A program made the translations under genes and the position numbers. A DNA stretch of 64,000 nt from Sporosarcina psychrophila (GTDB lineage Bacteria; Bacillota; Bacilli; Bacillales_A; Planococcaceae): assembly GCF_001590685.1 (NCBI RefSeq), contig NZ_CP014616.1, positions 2,665,001 to 2,729,000 of the forward strand, read 5' to 3'. Under the pieces are notes generated by a model. It was given only the letters and a program-made list of their open reading frames with translations, did no database searches and was not told the DNA's origin. Below, piece by piece: positions 1-10,356 of the stretch (position 1 is its first letter; each line of letters begins with the position of its first letter).

Positions 1-3000
1 AATCGGTTTGACTCACTTTGGTAGTGATTTGATTTGCTTGTACAGTAAGACTTGCCTCCGCGCTCGAGATTCTCGTTGTCAAAGAGTTAACTGTTGATGC
101 GTCGGCTTTAGTGCTAACCTTTGTATCCGTTTCTCCCCTAGTGTAAACATCCGACTTGCTGGCTTTAAGTGCAATGCCATCGTTTGCCACTTTTAAAGAC
201 GCTTCGGCAGTTGAGATGCGCTGTTCGACAGTAGATACACGGGAGTTGTCAGCTTTATTGTTTAATAGACTGTTGGCGTCGGTCTTGGTATACACGTCTG
301 TTCTATTAGCTTTTAAAAGAATATCGGCTGCGGTTTGATTAGTCAACGTCTCAACAGTCGAGATGCGACCGGCATCGCCTCGCTCGAACGTAATACTGAA
401 ATTCTTTATATCACTAACCGTAAGAGCAGAGTTGTCGGCTTTTCTTCCTACAAATCTAAAAAATGCCGTATCACTTAATGTTTTGAAAGTACTACTATCC
501 AGCCAAGCACTATCTTTTAATAAATTAAGATTAATGTCATATTCGTAAATAGCTATGCCGTAGGTTTTATCAAAGTTTGTATAGGTGTAATTTGTATTTG
601 CTTTTGCTTCGATATATGGCGTGAATCTAATCCTAGTGGGGGCGATTATTGGCGTTTGAGGACTACCCAAAACTAAGGTATATTGCCCGTTCTCCCATCC
701 ACTGTTCACTTTAAATAAATTTCGACTACCAATTTCAAGGTTGTCAAATTCCGCCTGACTCACCTTAGTCGTAATCAGCCCAGACTGCACGACAAGACTA
801 GCTTCGGCCGTTGACATTCTACCTTTCACCGCGTCTAAATCAACCTGTTTCGCCCGCAGTGCAATCTCGTTAGCAACTTGGTTAATACTTGTATCAGCCG
901 CGTCCAACCTCGATACGATGCCGTTTTTGTCAGCAGTGTAACTTACAGTGGACACTTTACTGTTTACGGCATTATCCGTTTCTGCCTTGGTATAGGTATC
1001 AGCTCTATTGGCTTTGGTGACCAGCTGACCGTTTACCCAAGTGGCATCGACTTTCTGTGCAATATCAGCTTCCAACGAACTTTTTGCGGTGTTGATTTTA
1101 TTCTGAGCTTCCATCGCGGCTGCTTGAATGGCATCCGATTTTGCTTTCCCCGCCTCCACAAACGCATAAGTTTCCGCCGCAATCCTTGCCGCATCAGCCT
1201 TAGCCTTGGCATCAAGTGCTGCCGCTGTTTTAACTGCATCAGCTTTATTAGTAGCGTCATGTTCGGCTTCCTGTTTGGCAAGGATAGCCGCTAAGATACG
1301 TGCTTGTTCTTCAGCTGCAGTCTTGCCGTCGGTGTATTCAATGTTGGGTAGTCGGATTTTGTCCAGGGCTTCTTTTGAAAGTAAATCCGCTACTTTACTT
1401 AATTCTTCTAGTTCTTTCGCAATTTCGGGTCCGAATAAAATATCATCGGAGACCACACGGCCCGTTTGTGCCATCACTTCTGTGGAAAAAGCCCCTGCAA
1501 CTCCATGTGTATTGACAGCGCGCACACGAAAATACCATTGTTCATTTGTGTTAGCGTCGTGATTGTACCCGCTAGTTTTACCGCGATAAATTAAATTAGG
1601 TGCATCCGGCGTGAATCCCTTAACTCGGGAGGCGTACACTTCGTAGTTTGCAATGTAAATAGTACGGTCGAAATCCCATTCGAGGATGATTGTTTTAAAT
1701 GCTCCGGTTGCAGCGACATTAAGAACCTGTCCTGGTGTGACGTTTTTTATGTCTTCGTCGGTTACGGGTCCACTATCACCACCTAGATCCCATATCCCAC
1801 CTTTATCATTCAGCTTGGCTTCGATTCTATCCAAACGCTCGCTGTCGCCACTGTATATATCAATATGTTGCCCTAGTTCAACGCGCCCCGTATTGTCGGG
1901 ATCCGCCACATCATATTCGTAGGAAATTACTCTTTCTTCCACTTCAATTGGATCGGCAAAGGAACGATCAACAGCGAATGTTGTATCCCCGAGACGCACC
2001 TTTTCATGCTCGCGTCCCGTGATTTCTTCCAACAAAAAAACATCCATCGTATAATTCTCGATAGGACGTTTCTGCCTTTGTAACATTTCCCACGTTTCTG
2101 CTAATAATTGTGCGGGGTCTTTTTGTTCGCCATTGTCATGAAACCCGAAACGATGACGCAATGAACCATCATCATTCTTTCTACCGTATATAGCGAGTGC
2201 ACCGAGGTCGCCCACCCACTCTTGACCTAGTGGTTTATCAACGGGATCCCCTTCTGACATTTTCCATACGACATCAGCAAAATTAATTTTTCTTGAATAA
2301 CCGCCCGTATGCTCGCCCTCGTCGCCCAATATTTCAAGGGATGAACCACGACCGTACAATGCTGTTTTAGGGTAGGAATGGACTTTATGTGAGATGGATA
2401 GAATGTCCTTGTCGATCTCCCACAACTTACCCGTGTCTGCTCCGCGCCGAGGTAGTATGTCAATGTAACGACCAGTGATTTTGTTGTCATGGATTTCTAT
2501 GCGGTCACGGAGTTCTCCGCCCCATGTGTTGATAATCTCCTGTATTGCTTCAACGACATTTACATAATAGTAATTTGTTGAATTGATTCCGAAATCAGCC
2601 GTCTGACCGGATTTCCAGCGTGTGCCTACCAACGCCCGCGTGAGCGCTGTCGATAAGGTCGTGTTATAAGCGCGAACATCCTCGATTACCTCGTCGCGCA
2701 ATTCGAGCATTGACGACTCGCAAATGGCGCGTATCAAGGTGCCGTTATCACCGTTTATTTTCTCCGGTTCTTTGATTACAAAAAGTCTGAAAGTGCCGTC
2801 CTTGTCCATGAATGCCACTTGGTTTTCGGCAACGATATATTTAGAATCCTCATGACTTGCGGGTGATGTAAATTCGAAAGTTGAGCCATTGTTAACAACT
2901 TCTTTAAATGGAGCATCCCAATATGGGCAAGCCCCTTCCGCTTCGTTTGATAGCGCAGCCAATAAACTGTCGTGAGGGTCAAATAATAGTAATTCTGACA

Positions 3001-3001
3001 T
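1..3001 (-). CDS. Phage tail-tip / minor structural protein (Tal-like), C-terminus off window
   Basis: An open frame of at least 1000 codons runs leftward from an ATG at 3001 and is still open at position 1. The first ~400 residues resemble the phage minor structural protein (prophage tail-endopeptidase-like) N-terminal domain that follows Dit in siphophages. Residues ~415-510 look like a fibronectin type III domain. After that comes an Ala/Lys-rich coiled-coil stalk (~520-640), then tandem blocks built on a 'RISxAEASL...ITTKVSQ' pattern, with a 'GSRNL' motif typical of phage receptor-binding proteins. The product should form the tail tip and contact the cell wall. It starts 2 bases beyond the Dit stop. 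A lysin domain, if any, would be beyond the left edge. Confidence 0.85.
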   Translation of the reverse strand, partial: MSELLLFDPHDSLLAALSNEAEGACPYWDAPFKEVVNNGSTFEFTSPASHEDSKYIVAENQVAFMDKDGTFRLFVIKEPEKINGDNGTLIRAICESSMLELRDEVIEDVRAYNTTLSTALTRALVGTRWKSGQTADFGINSTNYYYVNVVEAIQEIINTWGGELRDRIEIHDNKITGRYIDILPRRGADTGKLWEIDKDILSISHKVHSYPKTALYGRGSSLEILGDEGEHTGGYSRKINFADVVWKMSEGDPVDKPLGQEWVGDLGALAIYGRKNDDGSLRHRFGFHDNGEQKDPAQLLAETWEMLQRQKRPIENYTMDVFLLEEITGREHEKVRLGDTTFAVDRSFADPIEVEERVISYEYDVADPDNTGRVELGQHIDIYSGDSERLDRIEAKLNDKGGIWDLGGDSGPVTDEDIKNVTPGQVLNVAATGAFKTIILEWDFDRTIYIANYEVYASRVKGFTPDAPNLIYRGKTSGYNHDANTNEQWYFRVRAVNTHGVAGAFSTEVMAQTGRVVSDDILFGPEIAKELEELSKVADLLSKEALDKIRLPNIEYTDGKTAAEEQARILAAILAKQEAEHDATNKADAVKTAAALDAKAKADAARIAAETYAFVEAGKAKSDAIQAAAMEAQNKINTAKSSLEADIAQKVDATWVNGQLVTKANRADTYTKAETDNAVNSKVSTVSYTADKNGIVSRLDAADTSINQVANEIALRAKQVDLDAVKGRMSTAEASLVVQSGLITTKVSQAEFDNLEIGSRNLFKVNSGWENGQYTLVLGSPQTPIIAPTRIRFTPYIEAKANTNYTYTNFDKTYGIAIYEYDINLNLLKDSAWLDSSTFKTLSDTAFFRFVGRKADNSALTVSDIKNFSITFERGDAGRISTVETLTNQTAADILLKANRTDVYTKTDANSLLNNKADNSRVSTVEQRISTAEASLKVANDGIALKASKSDVYTRGETDTKVSTKADASTVNSLTTRISSAEASLTVQANQITTKVSQTD

Positions 3002-3003
3002 CT

Positions 3004-3732
3004 TCACAACCACCTCGGCTTATATTTTATTGTTGCCGTAACTCCATTAAAAGGCGCCATCGTAAAAGTGTTGTCCCCAGGCGCCAAACTAAACGGTCGG
3101 CTCCTCCAAACGTAAGCAGTCATGTTAATTTTTCCGTTAATAACAATTTTCCGTTTATCTAAATCGATGATTAGAATATCGCCGGCGACAAAGTTATAAC
3201 GCACACTAACCATTTCGTCCGTTGCTTGATGATTGACGATAAACGAACTTGACGGCGCGCTGAAATTAACTGTAATGATCGGACTTGTTGCCACTGTACC
3301 AATGTTGTTGACAGGCACGTTATATTGTAACGACATCGTTTTTTCCACTCCGTACTTATGCGGATCGGGGCAAAGGAAATACAATATCCCTTTCACTCGT
3401 CTAACTGACTCGCCCCAATAGGGTTCTCCCTCTGTGATTCCATAATAAATTCGGTCCGGTTCGTCCGAAAAAATGATTGGAGTCGGTCCCGACAGATTCA
3501 ACATTCTATTTAATTGTTCATCTACCAAGTTTCTAGTTGTCGTTAGGCCGGTTGTATCAATCGTGAAATGGACCCTCAGAAAGCGTTCGGGAGTTCTTCT
3601 TTTTTGGTAATATGATCCGGACGCCCCTGACCTCTGTTGTCTGATAATCTCTTGCGAAAAAGGGCCACGCCCTTCAACATCAGTCACTCGAACAGGCAAT
3701 TCCTTTCCATTCACAGTGATTTCAAAACTCAT
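3004..3732 (-). CDS. Distal tail protein (Dit), siphovirus tail component
   Basis: 242-residue protein of the siphophage Dit / tail-component family, which forms the hexameric hub joining the tail tube to the tip. The N-terminal 'VEGRGPFSQEIIRQQRSG' segment, an Arg-rich stretch and the 'PDPHKYG' motif near residue 128 are characteristic. Its ATG overlaps the end of the tape-measure gene by 4 nt (ATGA-type coupling), and it lies between tape measure and tail-tip genes, the standard order for this class. Confidence 0.9.
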   Translation of the reverse strand: MSFEITVNGKELPVRVTDVEGRGPFSQEIIRQQRSGASGSYYQKRRTPERFLRVHFTIDTTGLTTTRNLVDEQLNRMLNLSGPTPIIFSDEPDRIYYGITEGEPYWGESVRRVKGILYFLCPDPHKYGVEKTMSLQYNVPVNNIGTVATSPIITVNFSAPSSSFIVNHQATDEMVSVRYNFVAGDILIIDLDKRKIVINGKINMTAYVWRSRPFSLAPGDNTFTMAPFNGVTATIKYKPRWL

Positions 3733-6700
3733 GGTCTCCCCCCTTTTAGCTGTCGGCTATTACGATACTTCATTCCCGACTGCTCCTGGCTAATGAAATT
3801 AATTAACCCTTTCGCTTCGTAGCCCCCAATATTAATGGTAGCTTGCATGTCGCTCATAGTTATTGATTGATCTACATTGTCAGATGAAGAAGATTGAGAA
3901 TCACGCTTGTTAGAAAAACCTCCATAGCCTCCGCCAAAAGTAGGATTAAACGGTCTAATATCGACATTTGGAATTGTGATATTGTTCAATTCAGGTTTCA
4001 TCAAATCACCAAATCGACTAGCCGCATTCACGACTTTTGATTTATTCTTATCGACACCAGCAATGAATCCTAGCGCCATGTTGCCAGCAATAAAATCCCT
4101 CATCCATCTGGAAGGGGAGTTAATGTCTAATGCCTTTGCCATTGCCTTTTTGACGTTTTCAGCTATTGATCTAGCCTTGTTAACTAGTGACGACTCCATA
4201 GATGACAACCCATTAAGCAAGCCTTGCCCTGCGCTTACACCTATGGATTTAAGAGTCTTCAACTCTTCATCACTACTTCTAGTGATAGCTTTCATTTTGG
4301 CAAGCCAATCAACTTCCAACAAAGTGAGTTCTTTGTTAGCAGCTTTGCGCAGTTCAATGATTTGTTTCTCGGTGTTAGCTTTCATTGGAGCCATTTCTTT
4401 TTCGGCTTGTTCGCGTGCTGATTTAGATCGTTGCTTGTACAGATTCGAATACTCCGTGAGTTCTCTATCTGTCATCGTGTTTAATGCCACCATTTGAGGT
4501 AAAGCCTTAACTCCCATTATCCGCAATTCTTCAAGCAATCCTTTGTCAATCGCTTTTCCGGATAACATTTCGAACATACGGGACCACTCTTCAAGCGCCG
4601 AAACTTGCGACCTAAGATTGCTAGTTAAATCTTGACCGGATTGTTCAAACTTGTATTCGTAAGCATCGAAGATACCGACAAAGTTAGTTAATGCCTTTGT
4701 ACGATCATCAACCGACTTTGTATAATCGTCGGTCAATTTTTGTTCGTTCGCGGCCAACTTGTCGTTGATGGTCGCCACTTTACCGATGAACGTTTCATTT
4801 TCTTTCAATATCTTGTCGTTGAGGGTATTAAGCGCCGCCTGGTGTTGTTTCTGAACCTCTATACGTTCCTTAGAACCGTCCGTGAATAGCACCAATGATT
4901 TTCTCCACACTTCTGATTCAGCCGCTAGGGACATATCCTCGGTTGATTTCTTGTCAGCTACGAAACTTTTAAGAGCTTCAAGTCTGGCTTTAGAAAGTTC
5001 ACTTTCTTTCTTTTGCATATCTGCATAAGCCTTCGTGTTGACGGTTGCTAGTTTCTTCTGCTCGTCTTCATTTAATTTAGTCAACTTAGCGGATGAATCT
5101 TGGCGAATCTTATAAACTTTTGCTTCACCAGTAGTAACGATTTCACCTTTTTTATTCTTGTGCGTTTTCAATGCCGCTTGGGATGACGAAGCAGATTTCT
5201 TGGAAAGCTCAGCACGTTTTTTGGCGTAATCATTTTGAATTTCTGTGCGTTTCTTCTCGGCTTCAGCAGCGATCTTCGTGACTTCCGAAGCGTTCTTTTT
5301 GGTAGCTTCTTTGATTACACCACCGACAGTGTTTACCGCTTTTTTGTTGGTATCTTTAGTCAACTCAATGCCCAACGCTAGACCGTCACCTGTATCTTTA
5401 CCTATTTCCGTCGTAACTTTAGAGGGGGAGTGAGTGTCTAGCGCATTTCTCATTTCAGCAGCTACATTGTTAGCTAGATTTCTAGCTGTAGCCATAACTT
5501 TTGATGCGCCGTTGTTCAATCCGATATTCAAACCATCTGCAGCAAAACCGCCAATCTTTTGGAATTCAGCAGATATGTTCGCGAACGGAAGTAACATTGC
5601 TTTGGCTAGTTTATTCATTGTCTCAACAACTTTTGGTGTGCCGTCATTTATACCTAAAGCGACGCCTTCCGTTATGTGAATGCCATCCCTTTTAAATACA
5701 CCAGACGGGCTTTTGATTTCCATTGCGCCTTTGAAAGCTTTCTCTGTTTCTGTAGCCATTTTCTTCGAGGCTTCAACTACATCTTTCGTTCCTTCTGTAA
5801 CACCTTTCGCTGTACCTTCCGGCATTGCTTTACCTATTGCGGCAAAGTCAGCCATCTGGATTTGTTGTGCTAACGTGGCTCCCGATTCCGTCGCTAAATG
5901 ACCAATCGAGTCCATGACTTCTTTTTCGCCCTTGATTAAGGATGTGTTTAGGGCTTTGGTGGCAACACCTCCACCTTTTGAAAATGCCTCACTCAACTTT
6001 TTCAGTTCCGTATCCGACGAATTAACAATGGCTTTAACGTGGCCCGCTGATTCGGGTCCAGCATCTCTCAATGTATTCAATAGCCCTTCATCAATCCCGC
6101 GCTCTGCGAGTTTCGCGATGTTAGCCGACCATTCACCTATTACTTTTTGGTTATGTTCAAGGTTTTTCGTCATTTTTCCTACCGAGATTTCTGATTTCGT
6201 GCTGAGAGTATCGAACATGTTTGTGGCACTCGCTAGGTAGTCATCCCAAGATGATTTGAGGGAGTCGACAACCTTCTTCTGTTCGTCTGATAAAAACTCA
6301 TAAGCAATTGCTTGGTCGTTCACGCTATCCGTTGTAGCTTTCGCGACAGCCTCCACAGAAGCCGTTATTTGCTTCTCGGTTTCAACTCTTTGCGTCGCTA
6401 AACCCTTGCCTGTTTCTATCAACGTCTGCTCTTGTGTATCAAGTTCCTCAAGTGCTTTTTTTGCTTCTTTCGCCTTTACTGTCCCCTCTTCTTTCTTCTG
6501 ATTCCATTCTTCTTGCAAAGCATTTGTTTCCGACAATTTCATGTCTACTTCTGCTTGTTCTTTCGATATTACAAGGAAGCGCTCTTGTCCAGCTATCAAC
6601 ATCTCTTGTTCTTTCATTAGTGAGATTCTTGCTGCTATTTGTTCAGATGAGAGACTTAGACTGTTGGCTTCTTTGTCGTAAGATAGACCCAACCCGTCAA

Positions 6701-8345
6701 CGGCACCATTGAGAGAACTTACGTATTCTTTCAACTCTTTGGTTTGGGCTGCTGACCTGTCCTCTACTGCCATCAATTGCTCAATTTTGGCAATTAAATC
6801 AGTATTAGCTTGTGCGGTAGCTGCAATGTTGCCCTGGTTTCTCTCGAAGGCTTTGGAAGTATCATCTACCGACCCATTCAACGCATTTGTTGACTCGGTT
6901 AATGCGTCTGTGGCGCCAGTTAATCTTTCGCCTTCTTCTGTAGTCTTGTTAAACCATTTCACTAGAAGGATAACGCCAGTTACGAGTAAGCCGATCCCTG
7001 CTGTTATCCAACCGATTGGGCCCATCATGAATTGCATTGCTGCGCCCCATGCGTAAGTGGCAGCTGTCTTCAGCACTGTGGCAGCCGTTGCGAGCGTAAT
7101 TTTCCCGGTTAATGTGCCGATAACTAGCGTACTTATGCTTATCGTTGACGTTTGTGCTAACCTGGCGACTATTTCCGCTTGCGTTGCTCCTGTCAATAAC
7201 ATTTGCGCTGTCGTTTGTGCAGCTGTAACTATTGTTAATGTCCTTGTTGCGGTTTGGGCACCTGAGATAGCCGCTTGCGCTAAACTGATAGCCGCTGCCG
7301 CCGCTGTGACCACCGTGAAGGTTGCGTATGCCGCCACTAACCCAATAATAACTGGCGTTAACGCTTTAATAATTGGTATTGACGATTGTATGACAGAAGA
7401 GAATGCAATTACTATAGGAACTGCACTTTCAATAGCTGTGCCCATGACTTTAAACGCCGCTTTTATAACAACTTTCAGACCATCCAAGTTCTCGGCTATA
7501 CTCTTACCTGTAACCGCTTTTGATAAGTTGTCGAATGAGATAATCATGTTGGCTACACCGACCACAACAGTGTTCTTTAGGTTGCCCATTGAAGTAGCAA
7601 TACCAGCACTACTTGTTTTGGCTAACTCAGCGAATCCACCAACACCGCCGTTCAACTCTATTAACTTGGTGTTGAATGCATCAAACGTAATATTTCCATA
7701 TTTCAAAGCGTCGTATAAATCATTTGGTGACGCCAAATCGAATGCCGTTGCTGTCTCTTTAAGCGCATATCCCATTGTTTCTTGGAGTGTGCGCCACGAC
7801 ATCATATCAACTTGCCCTTTTGATAACATCTGAACGTATTGAGTGAGACCGCGTTCGGCGTTTGCCGCGTTTGATCCACTCGCCAAGAATGCGTTGTTTA
7901 ACGCTAACGTGGTTTCTGTTGCACCGTCCAAGTCGCCAGTTAATATTGCGATACCTTGCGCGTTCTTGACAATGCCATCTAACGTTGTAGGGAGCCCTTG
8001 TATGCCGTCGGACAACTTATTAATAGAACTAGTTGCCTGCTCACTACTGAACCCCATTTGTTGCATTATTACAGGGAAACCTACTAACGTATCGAATCGT
8101 GAAATCGCGCCTCCTAAAGCCTGTTTCAACACATCGAAGGCTTTGGATGCAACTTGCACAAGTCCGATTGATATTGCCATGTCCCTTATGCCGCTAGATG
8201 CTCTATTTGTGTTTTGAGTTAACGAATCTGTTTGACCACCGGCGTTATTTGCTGCTGCCGCCAATGCAGCTAATGCAGCAGAAGCCGCCGTTATTTGGTT
8301 TCCATCAATGATGATGTCAATTCTTATCGAGCCATCTGACGCCAT
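3729..8345 (-). CDS. Tail tape measure protein
   Basis: 1538-residue protein that sets tail length and helps DNA ejection. The N-terminal third matches the TP901-type tape-measure core. Hydrophobic Ala/Val-rich segments lie around residues 310-480 and long Lys/Glu/Ala coiled coils fill the middle. The second half has repeated 'SPS...GLxxG' units (for example 'HSPSKVTTEIGKDTGDGLAL' and 'NSPSRWMRDFIAGNMALG'), a hallmark of tape-measure proteins. I place the start at 8345 because AAAGGAGGA sits 6-7 nt upstream; an in-frame ATG at 8363 has no ribosome site. Confidence 0.95.
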   Translation of the reverse strand: MASDGSIRIDIIIDGNQITAASAALAALAAAANNAGGQTDSLTQNTNRASSGIRDMAISIGLVQVASKAFDVLKQALGGAISRFDTLVGFPVIMQQMGFSSEQATSSINKLSDGIQGLPTTLDGIVKNAQGIAILTGDLDGATETTLALNNAFLASGSNAANAERGLTQYVQMLSKGQVDMMSWRTLQETMGYALKETATAFDLASPNDLYDALKYGNITFDAFNTKLIELNGGVGGFAELAKTSSAGIATSMGNLKNTVVVGVANMIISFDNLSKAVTGKSIAENLDGLKVVIKAAFKVMGTAIESAVPIVIAFSSVIQSSIPIIKALTPVIIGLVAAYATFTVVTAAAAAISLAQAAISGAQTATRTLTIVTAAQTTAQMLLTGATQAEIVARLAQTSTISISTLVIGTLTGKITLATAATVLKTAATYAWGAAMQFMMGPIGWITAGIGLLVTGVILLVKWFNKTTEEGERLTGATDALTESTNALNGSVDDTSKAFERNQGNIAATAQANTDLIAKIEQLMAVEDRSAAQTKELKEYVSSLNGAVDGLGLSYDKEANSLSLSSEQIAARISLMKEQEMLIAGQERFLVISKEQAEVDMKLSETNALQEEWNQKKEEGTVKAKEAKKALEELDTQEQTLIETGKGLATQRVETEKQITASVEAVAKATTDSVNDQAIAYEFLSDEQKKVVDSLKSSWDDYLASATNMFDTLSTKSEISVGKMTKNLEHNQKVIGEWSANIAKLAERGIDEGLLNTLRDAGPESAGHVKAIVNSSDTELKKLSEAFSKGGGVATKALNTSLIKGEKEVMDSIGHLATESGATLAQQIQMADFAAIGKAMPEGTAKGVTEGTKDVVEASKKMATETEKAFKGAMEIKSPSGVFKRDGIHITEGVALGINDGTPKVVETMNKLAKAMLLPFANISAEFQKIGGFAADGLNIGLNNGASKVMATARNLANNVAAEMRNALDTHSPSKVTTEIGKDTGDGLALGIELTKDTNKKAVNTVGGVIKEATKKNASEVTKIAAEAEKKRTEIQNDYAKKRAELSKKSASSSQAALKTHKNKKGEIVTTGEAKVYKIRQDSSAKLTKLNEDEQKKLATVNTKAYADMQKKESELSKARLEALKSFVADKKSTEDMSLAAESEVWRKSLVLFTDGSKERIEVQKQHQAALNTLNDKILKENETFIGKVATINDKLAANEQKLTDDYTKSVDDRTKALTNFVGIFDAYEYKFEQSGQDLTSNLRSQVSALEEWSRMFEMLSGKAIDKGLLEELRIMGVKALPQMVALNTMTDRELTEYSNLYKQRSKSAREQAEKEMAPMKANTEKQIIELRKAANKELTLLEVDWLAKMKAITRSSDEELKTLKSIGVSAGQGLLNGLSSMESSLVNKARSIAENVKKAMAKALDINSPSRWMRDFIAGNMALGFIAGVDKNKSKVVNAASRFGDLMKPELNNITIPNVDIRPFNPTFGGGYGGFSNKRDSQSSSSDNVDQSITMSDMQATINIGGYEAKGLINFISQEQSGMKYRNSRQLKGGRP

Positions 8346-8370
8346 TTGATTCCTCCTTTCCAAAAGACAT

Positions 8371-8398
8371 AAAAAATAAGCCGCCCAAATGGACGACT
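8371..8398 (-). terminator. Rho-independent terminator/attenuator before tape-measure gene
   Basis: On the minus strand an 8-bp stem (AGTCGTCC with GGGCGGCT, two G-U pairs, ATTT loop) is followed by a T-rich run. It lies between the Gp15-like gene and the tape-measure gene, where it would reduce read-through into the tail genes. Confidence 0.6.
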
Positions 8399-8403
8399 CA
8401 CAA

Positions 8404-8958
8404 TTACTCTTCTTCTATTTCTTCTAGTGAATATGCATTCTGTAAATCTCGCATAGCTTGCTTGTATTCACCGGATTCACCCTTCGAAGGTTCATATAAA
8501 CGAATTTGGACGATTCTCTGCATGATTGTATCTGACGGTAATCCACTCAATAACGCCTTGAATTGAGACCACTGAAGTGAACCTTGTTCTTTGAATAAGT
8601 CCACCCGATATGCCTGCATAAAACTAGCGAATATAAATTCAGCATCCTTATTGAAGTCAATAGACTGCTTCGATTCTTTTTGAACCGGCATCGGGTTACC
8701 TTTGCGGTCGTATTCAATCGAACGTTTATCTTCAACGTGAATAAAAGTTTCACAAACGTAATTCCAAAGGTCATTTGTGTTCGCTTGATATTCCACGCCA
8801 ACCAACAAAGCTAAAGCTATGTCAGCTTTCTCGTAATCCCTTAAATCAATTTCATCAAATACACTAAGTGCATTTAGGACATTATCGAATGCTAAATCAA
8901 TTTTGTATTCATGGCCATCGAATACAAAAGAAGTAACTAACGGGTCGTTTAGCCTCAT
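8404..8958 (-). CDS. Phage Gp15-like protein (tail assembly chaperone region)
   Basis: 184-residue acidic protein directly upstream of the tape measure. The opening 'VTSFVFDGHEYKIDLAFDNV' and a C-terminal acidic tail ending EEIEEE fit the bacteriophage Gp15 family, which occupies the second tail-chaperone slot between major tail protein and tape measure. A ribosome site (AAAGTAGGA) precedes the ATG. I saw no obvious slippery sequence linking it to the upstream gene; the two are separated by one base. Confidence 0.7.
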   Translation of the reverse strand: MRLNDPLVTSFVFDGHEYKIDLAFDNVLNALSVFDEIDLRDYEKADIALALLVGVEYQANTNDLWNYVCETFIHVEDKRSIEYDRKGNPMPVQKESKQSIDFNKDAEFIFASFMQAYRVDLFKEQGSLQWSQFKALLSGLPSDTIMQRIVQIRLYEPSKGESGEYKQAMRDLQNAYSLEEIEEE

Positions 8959-8959
8959 A

Positions 8960-9418
8960 TTAGTTTCCTACTTTTTTGGACTTCTTCGCTAGATATTCGC
9001 TTTTCTTTAATTCTGTTTTGGATGAACGTTCCGACTCCATCAGTTCTAACTTGTTGCCGATTGCCACACCTACAATTTCTAGCGTTTGCTCCAAAGCCAT
9101 GATGTCCGGATACGCTTTGTATAACTTTTTGAACGTGCCATCACCGAAAATGATGTCGTATTGAGCACCTATGAAAGCCTTATTAACGTCGAATGCCGCA
9201 TTGACTGTATCGACATCTAAATTCTCGGCAGTTACTACGTCCGGAAAATGTAACGCTTGCGCTTTTTCCTGGGCTTCTTTTAACTTCTCTTGCGCCAACT
9301 CTTCTACCCCGAAAAACTTGCGCAAGTTTTCAAGCGAGGTGTCGAACCAAAGTTCAACCGTTCCTAATTTTATCGGAAAGCCTGATCTTTGAATGTCAAT
9401 ATTTACTGTTTCCGTCAT
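8960..9418 (-). CDS. Putative tail assembly chaperone
   Basis: 152-residue soluble protein, first of the two genes between major tail protein and tape measure, the position of gpG-type tail chaperones that coat the tape measure during assembly. It begins with a beta-rich segment ('LGTVELWFDTSLENL') and continues as mainly helical sequence with a Lys-rich C-terminus. Assignment rests mainly on position and the Gp15-like partner downstream; no catalytic motif is visible. Confidence 0.6.
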   Translation of the reverse strand: MTETVNIDIQRSGFPIKLGTVELWFDTSLENLRKFFGVEELAQEKLKEAQEKAQALHFPDVVTAENLDVDTVNAAFDVNKAFIGAQYDIIFGDGTFKKLYKAYPDIMALEQTLEIVGVAIGNKLELMESERSSKTELKKSEYLAKKSKKVGN

Positions 9419-9444
9419 GCAAATTCCCCCTTTATTTAAATAGA

Positions 9445-9470
9445 AAAAAGGATGCCCATTTGGACACCCC
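9445..9470 (-). terminator. Terminator after major tail protein gene
   Basis: Minus-strand hairpin of 8 bp (GGGTGTCC with GGGCATCC, loop AAAT, G-U pairs allowed) followed by TTTTTT. It separates the major tail protein from the chaperone genes and probably lowers expression of the latter relative to the abundant tail tube. Confidence 0.65.
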
Positions 9471-9500
9471 TTACATTAGTTCAGTGCTATTGTTGCGCCA

Positions 9501-9956
9501 TTAAGGTACTACGACTACCACTGATTCTTTCGGGATACTATCGAAGCGGATATTACAAGAGAATGTTTCGTAAGCAGATGCGTCACCAGATCCCGCAACG
9601 ATAGCCGTTACAGTAGCACGACCGACCCATTGTTTAACTCCGGTAGCAGAAACAATCTTGTGATGTACTTTACGCCCTTCGCCCGTTTTGTATTTCATGC
9701 CAGCAATAAGTTCCTGTGCCGCGTCTGTAGGATCATATTGACCTTCGATAGAATAAGCACCCGCAACCGAGATTACAGACGTTTCCGGTGTACCGTCGCC
9801 ATCATAGAATGCTGTATCCTCTGTTTCTTCACTCGTATCATCAGATATTGACGAAATGTATTTCGCTAATTCTAACCAGTCCTCAGTCGCCGCTTCAACA
9901 CCTGGTACATAAGCTTGTACAAAGTGCCCCCGTAGTGCGTTCTTTTCTCTAGCCAT
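9501..9956 (-). CDS. Major tail (tube) protein
   Basis: 151-residue, beta-rich protein with little charge clustering, typical of TP901-type tail tube proteins. The N-terminal 'GHFVQAYVP' segment and the central 'GAYSIEGQYDPTD' region match the tail-tube fold pattern. It sits between head-tail connector genes and the tail chaperones and is followed by its own terminator, as expected for a highly expressed structural protein. Confidence 0.85.
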   Translation of the reverse strand: MAREKNALRGHFVQAYVPGVEAATEDWLELAKYISSISDDTSEETEDTAFYDGDGTPETSVISVAGAYSIEGQYDPTDAAQELIAGMKYKTGEGRKVHHKIVSATGVKQWVGRATVTAIVAGSGDASAYETFSCNIRFDSIPKESVVVVVP

Positions 9957-9957
9957 A

Positions 9958-10356
9958 TTATTTTTCCTCCTTGAATACTGTTATTTTTGCTTGAACGTTT
10001 AATAAGAAAACAAACCACCCTTGTTCGTCAATATGATTTATGAATGGTTTGTTGGTGATAACCAGCTCGTCGAATTCAAAAGAACCGTTACCACTGATTA
10101 TCTTCTTCGTTTTCTCCAGTTCTGTTTGTACCGACCAGAGAGTATCGTTTATTTTGTTTTGAAATTTGGACTTAAATGCTATCTCATAGTTTAATTGCTG
10201 GTCAGTCGTGCCATCCATGTATTCTTGCGTCACTCGGGAGCCGGGCAATGGATACAACACGAATGATTCACTCGCCCCTAAGTAACCAAGCTTGCACGGT
10301 ATCTGCAGTCCAGGGAAAGAGTTAATTTTATCGCACAATCTTTCCATGAAGTCCAT
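9958..10356 (-). CDS. Minor capsid protein 3-like / tail terminator
   Basis: 132-residue protein in the fourth connector slot upstream of the tail tube; content and order match the 'minor capsid protein' series of Gram-positive siphophages, whose last member acts as tail terminator. I use the ATG at 10356, with GAGGAG about 9 nt upstream and TGATG overlap with the preceding stop; a GTG at 10359 is equally possible. Confidence 0.65.
   Translation of the reverse strand: MDFMERLCDKINSFPGLQIPCKLGYLGASESFVLYPLPGSRVTQEYMDGTTDQQLNYEIAFKSKFQNKINDTLWSVQTELEKTKKIISGNGSFEFDELVITNKPFINHIDEQGWFVFLLNVQAKITVFKEEK

Noticed and set aside
6434..6712. 92-codon + strand frame rich in Leu
   Set aside because: Complement of a Lys/Glu coiled-coil part of the tape measure; no ribosome site.
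7057..7833. Long open frame (258 codons) on the + strand
   Set aside because: It is the complement of the Ala/Val-rich part of the tape-measure gene. The composition is low complexity, no ribosome site precedes it, and the opposite strand encodes a clear tape measure.
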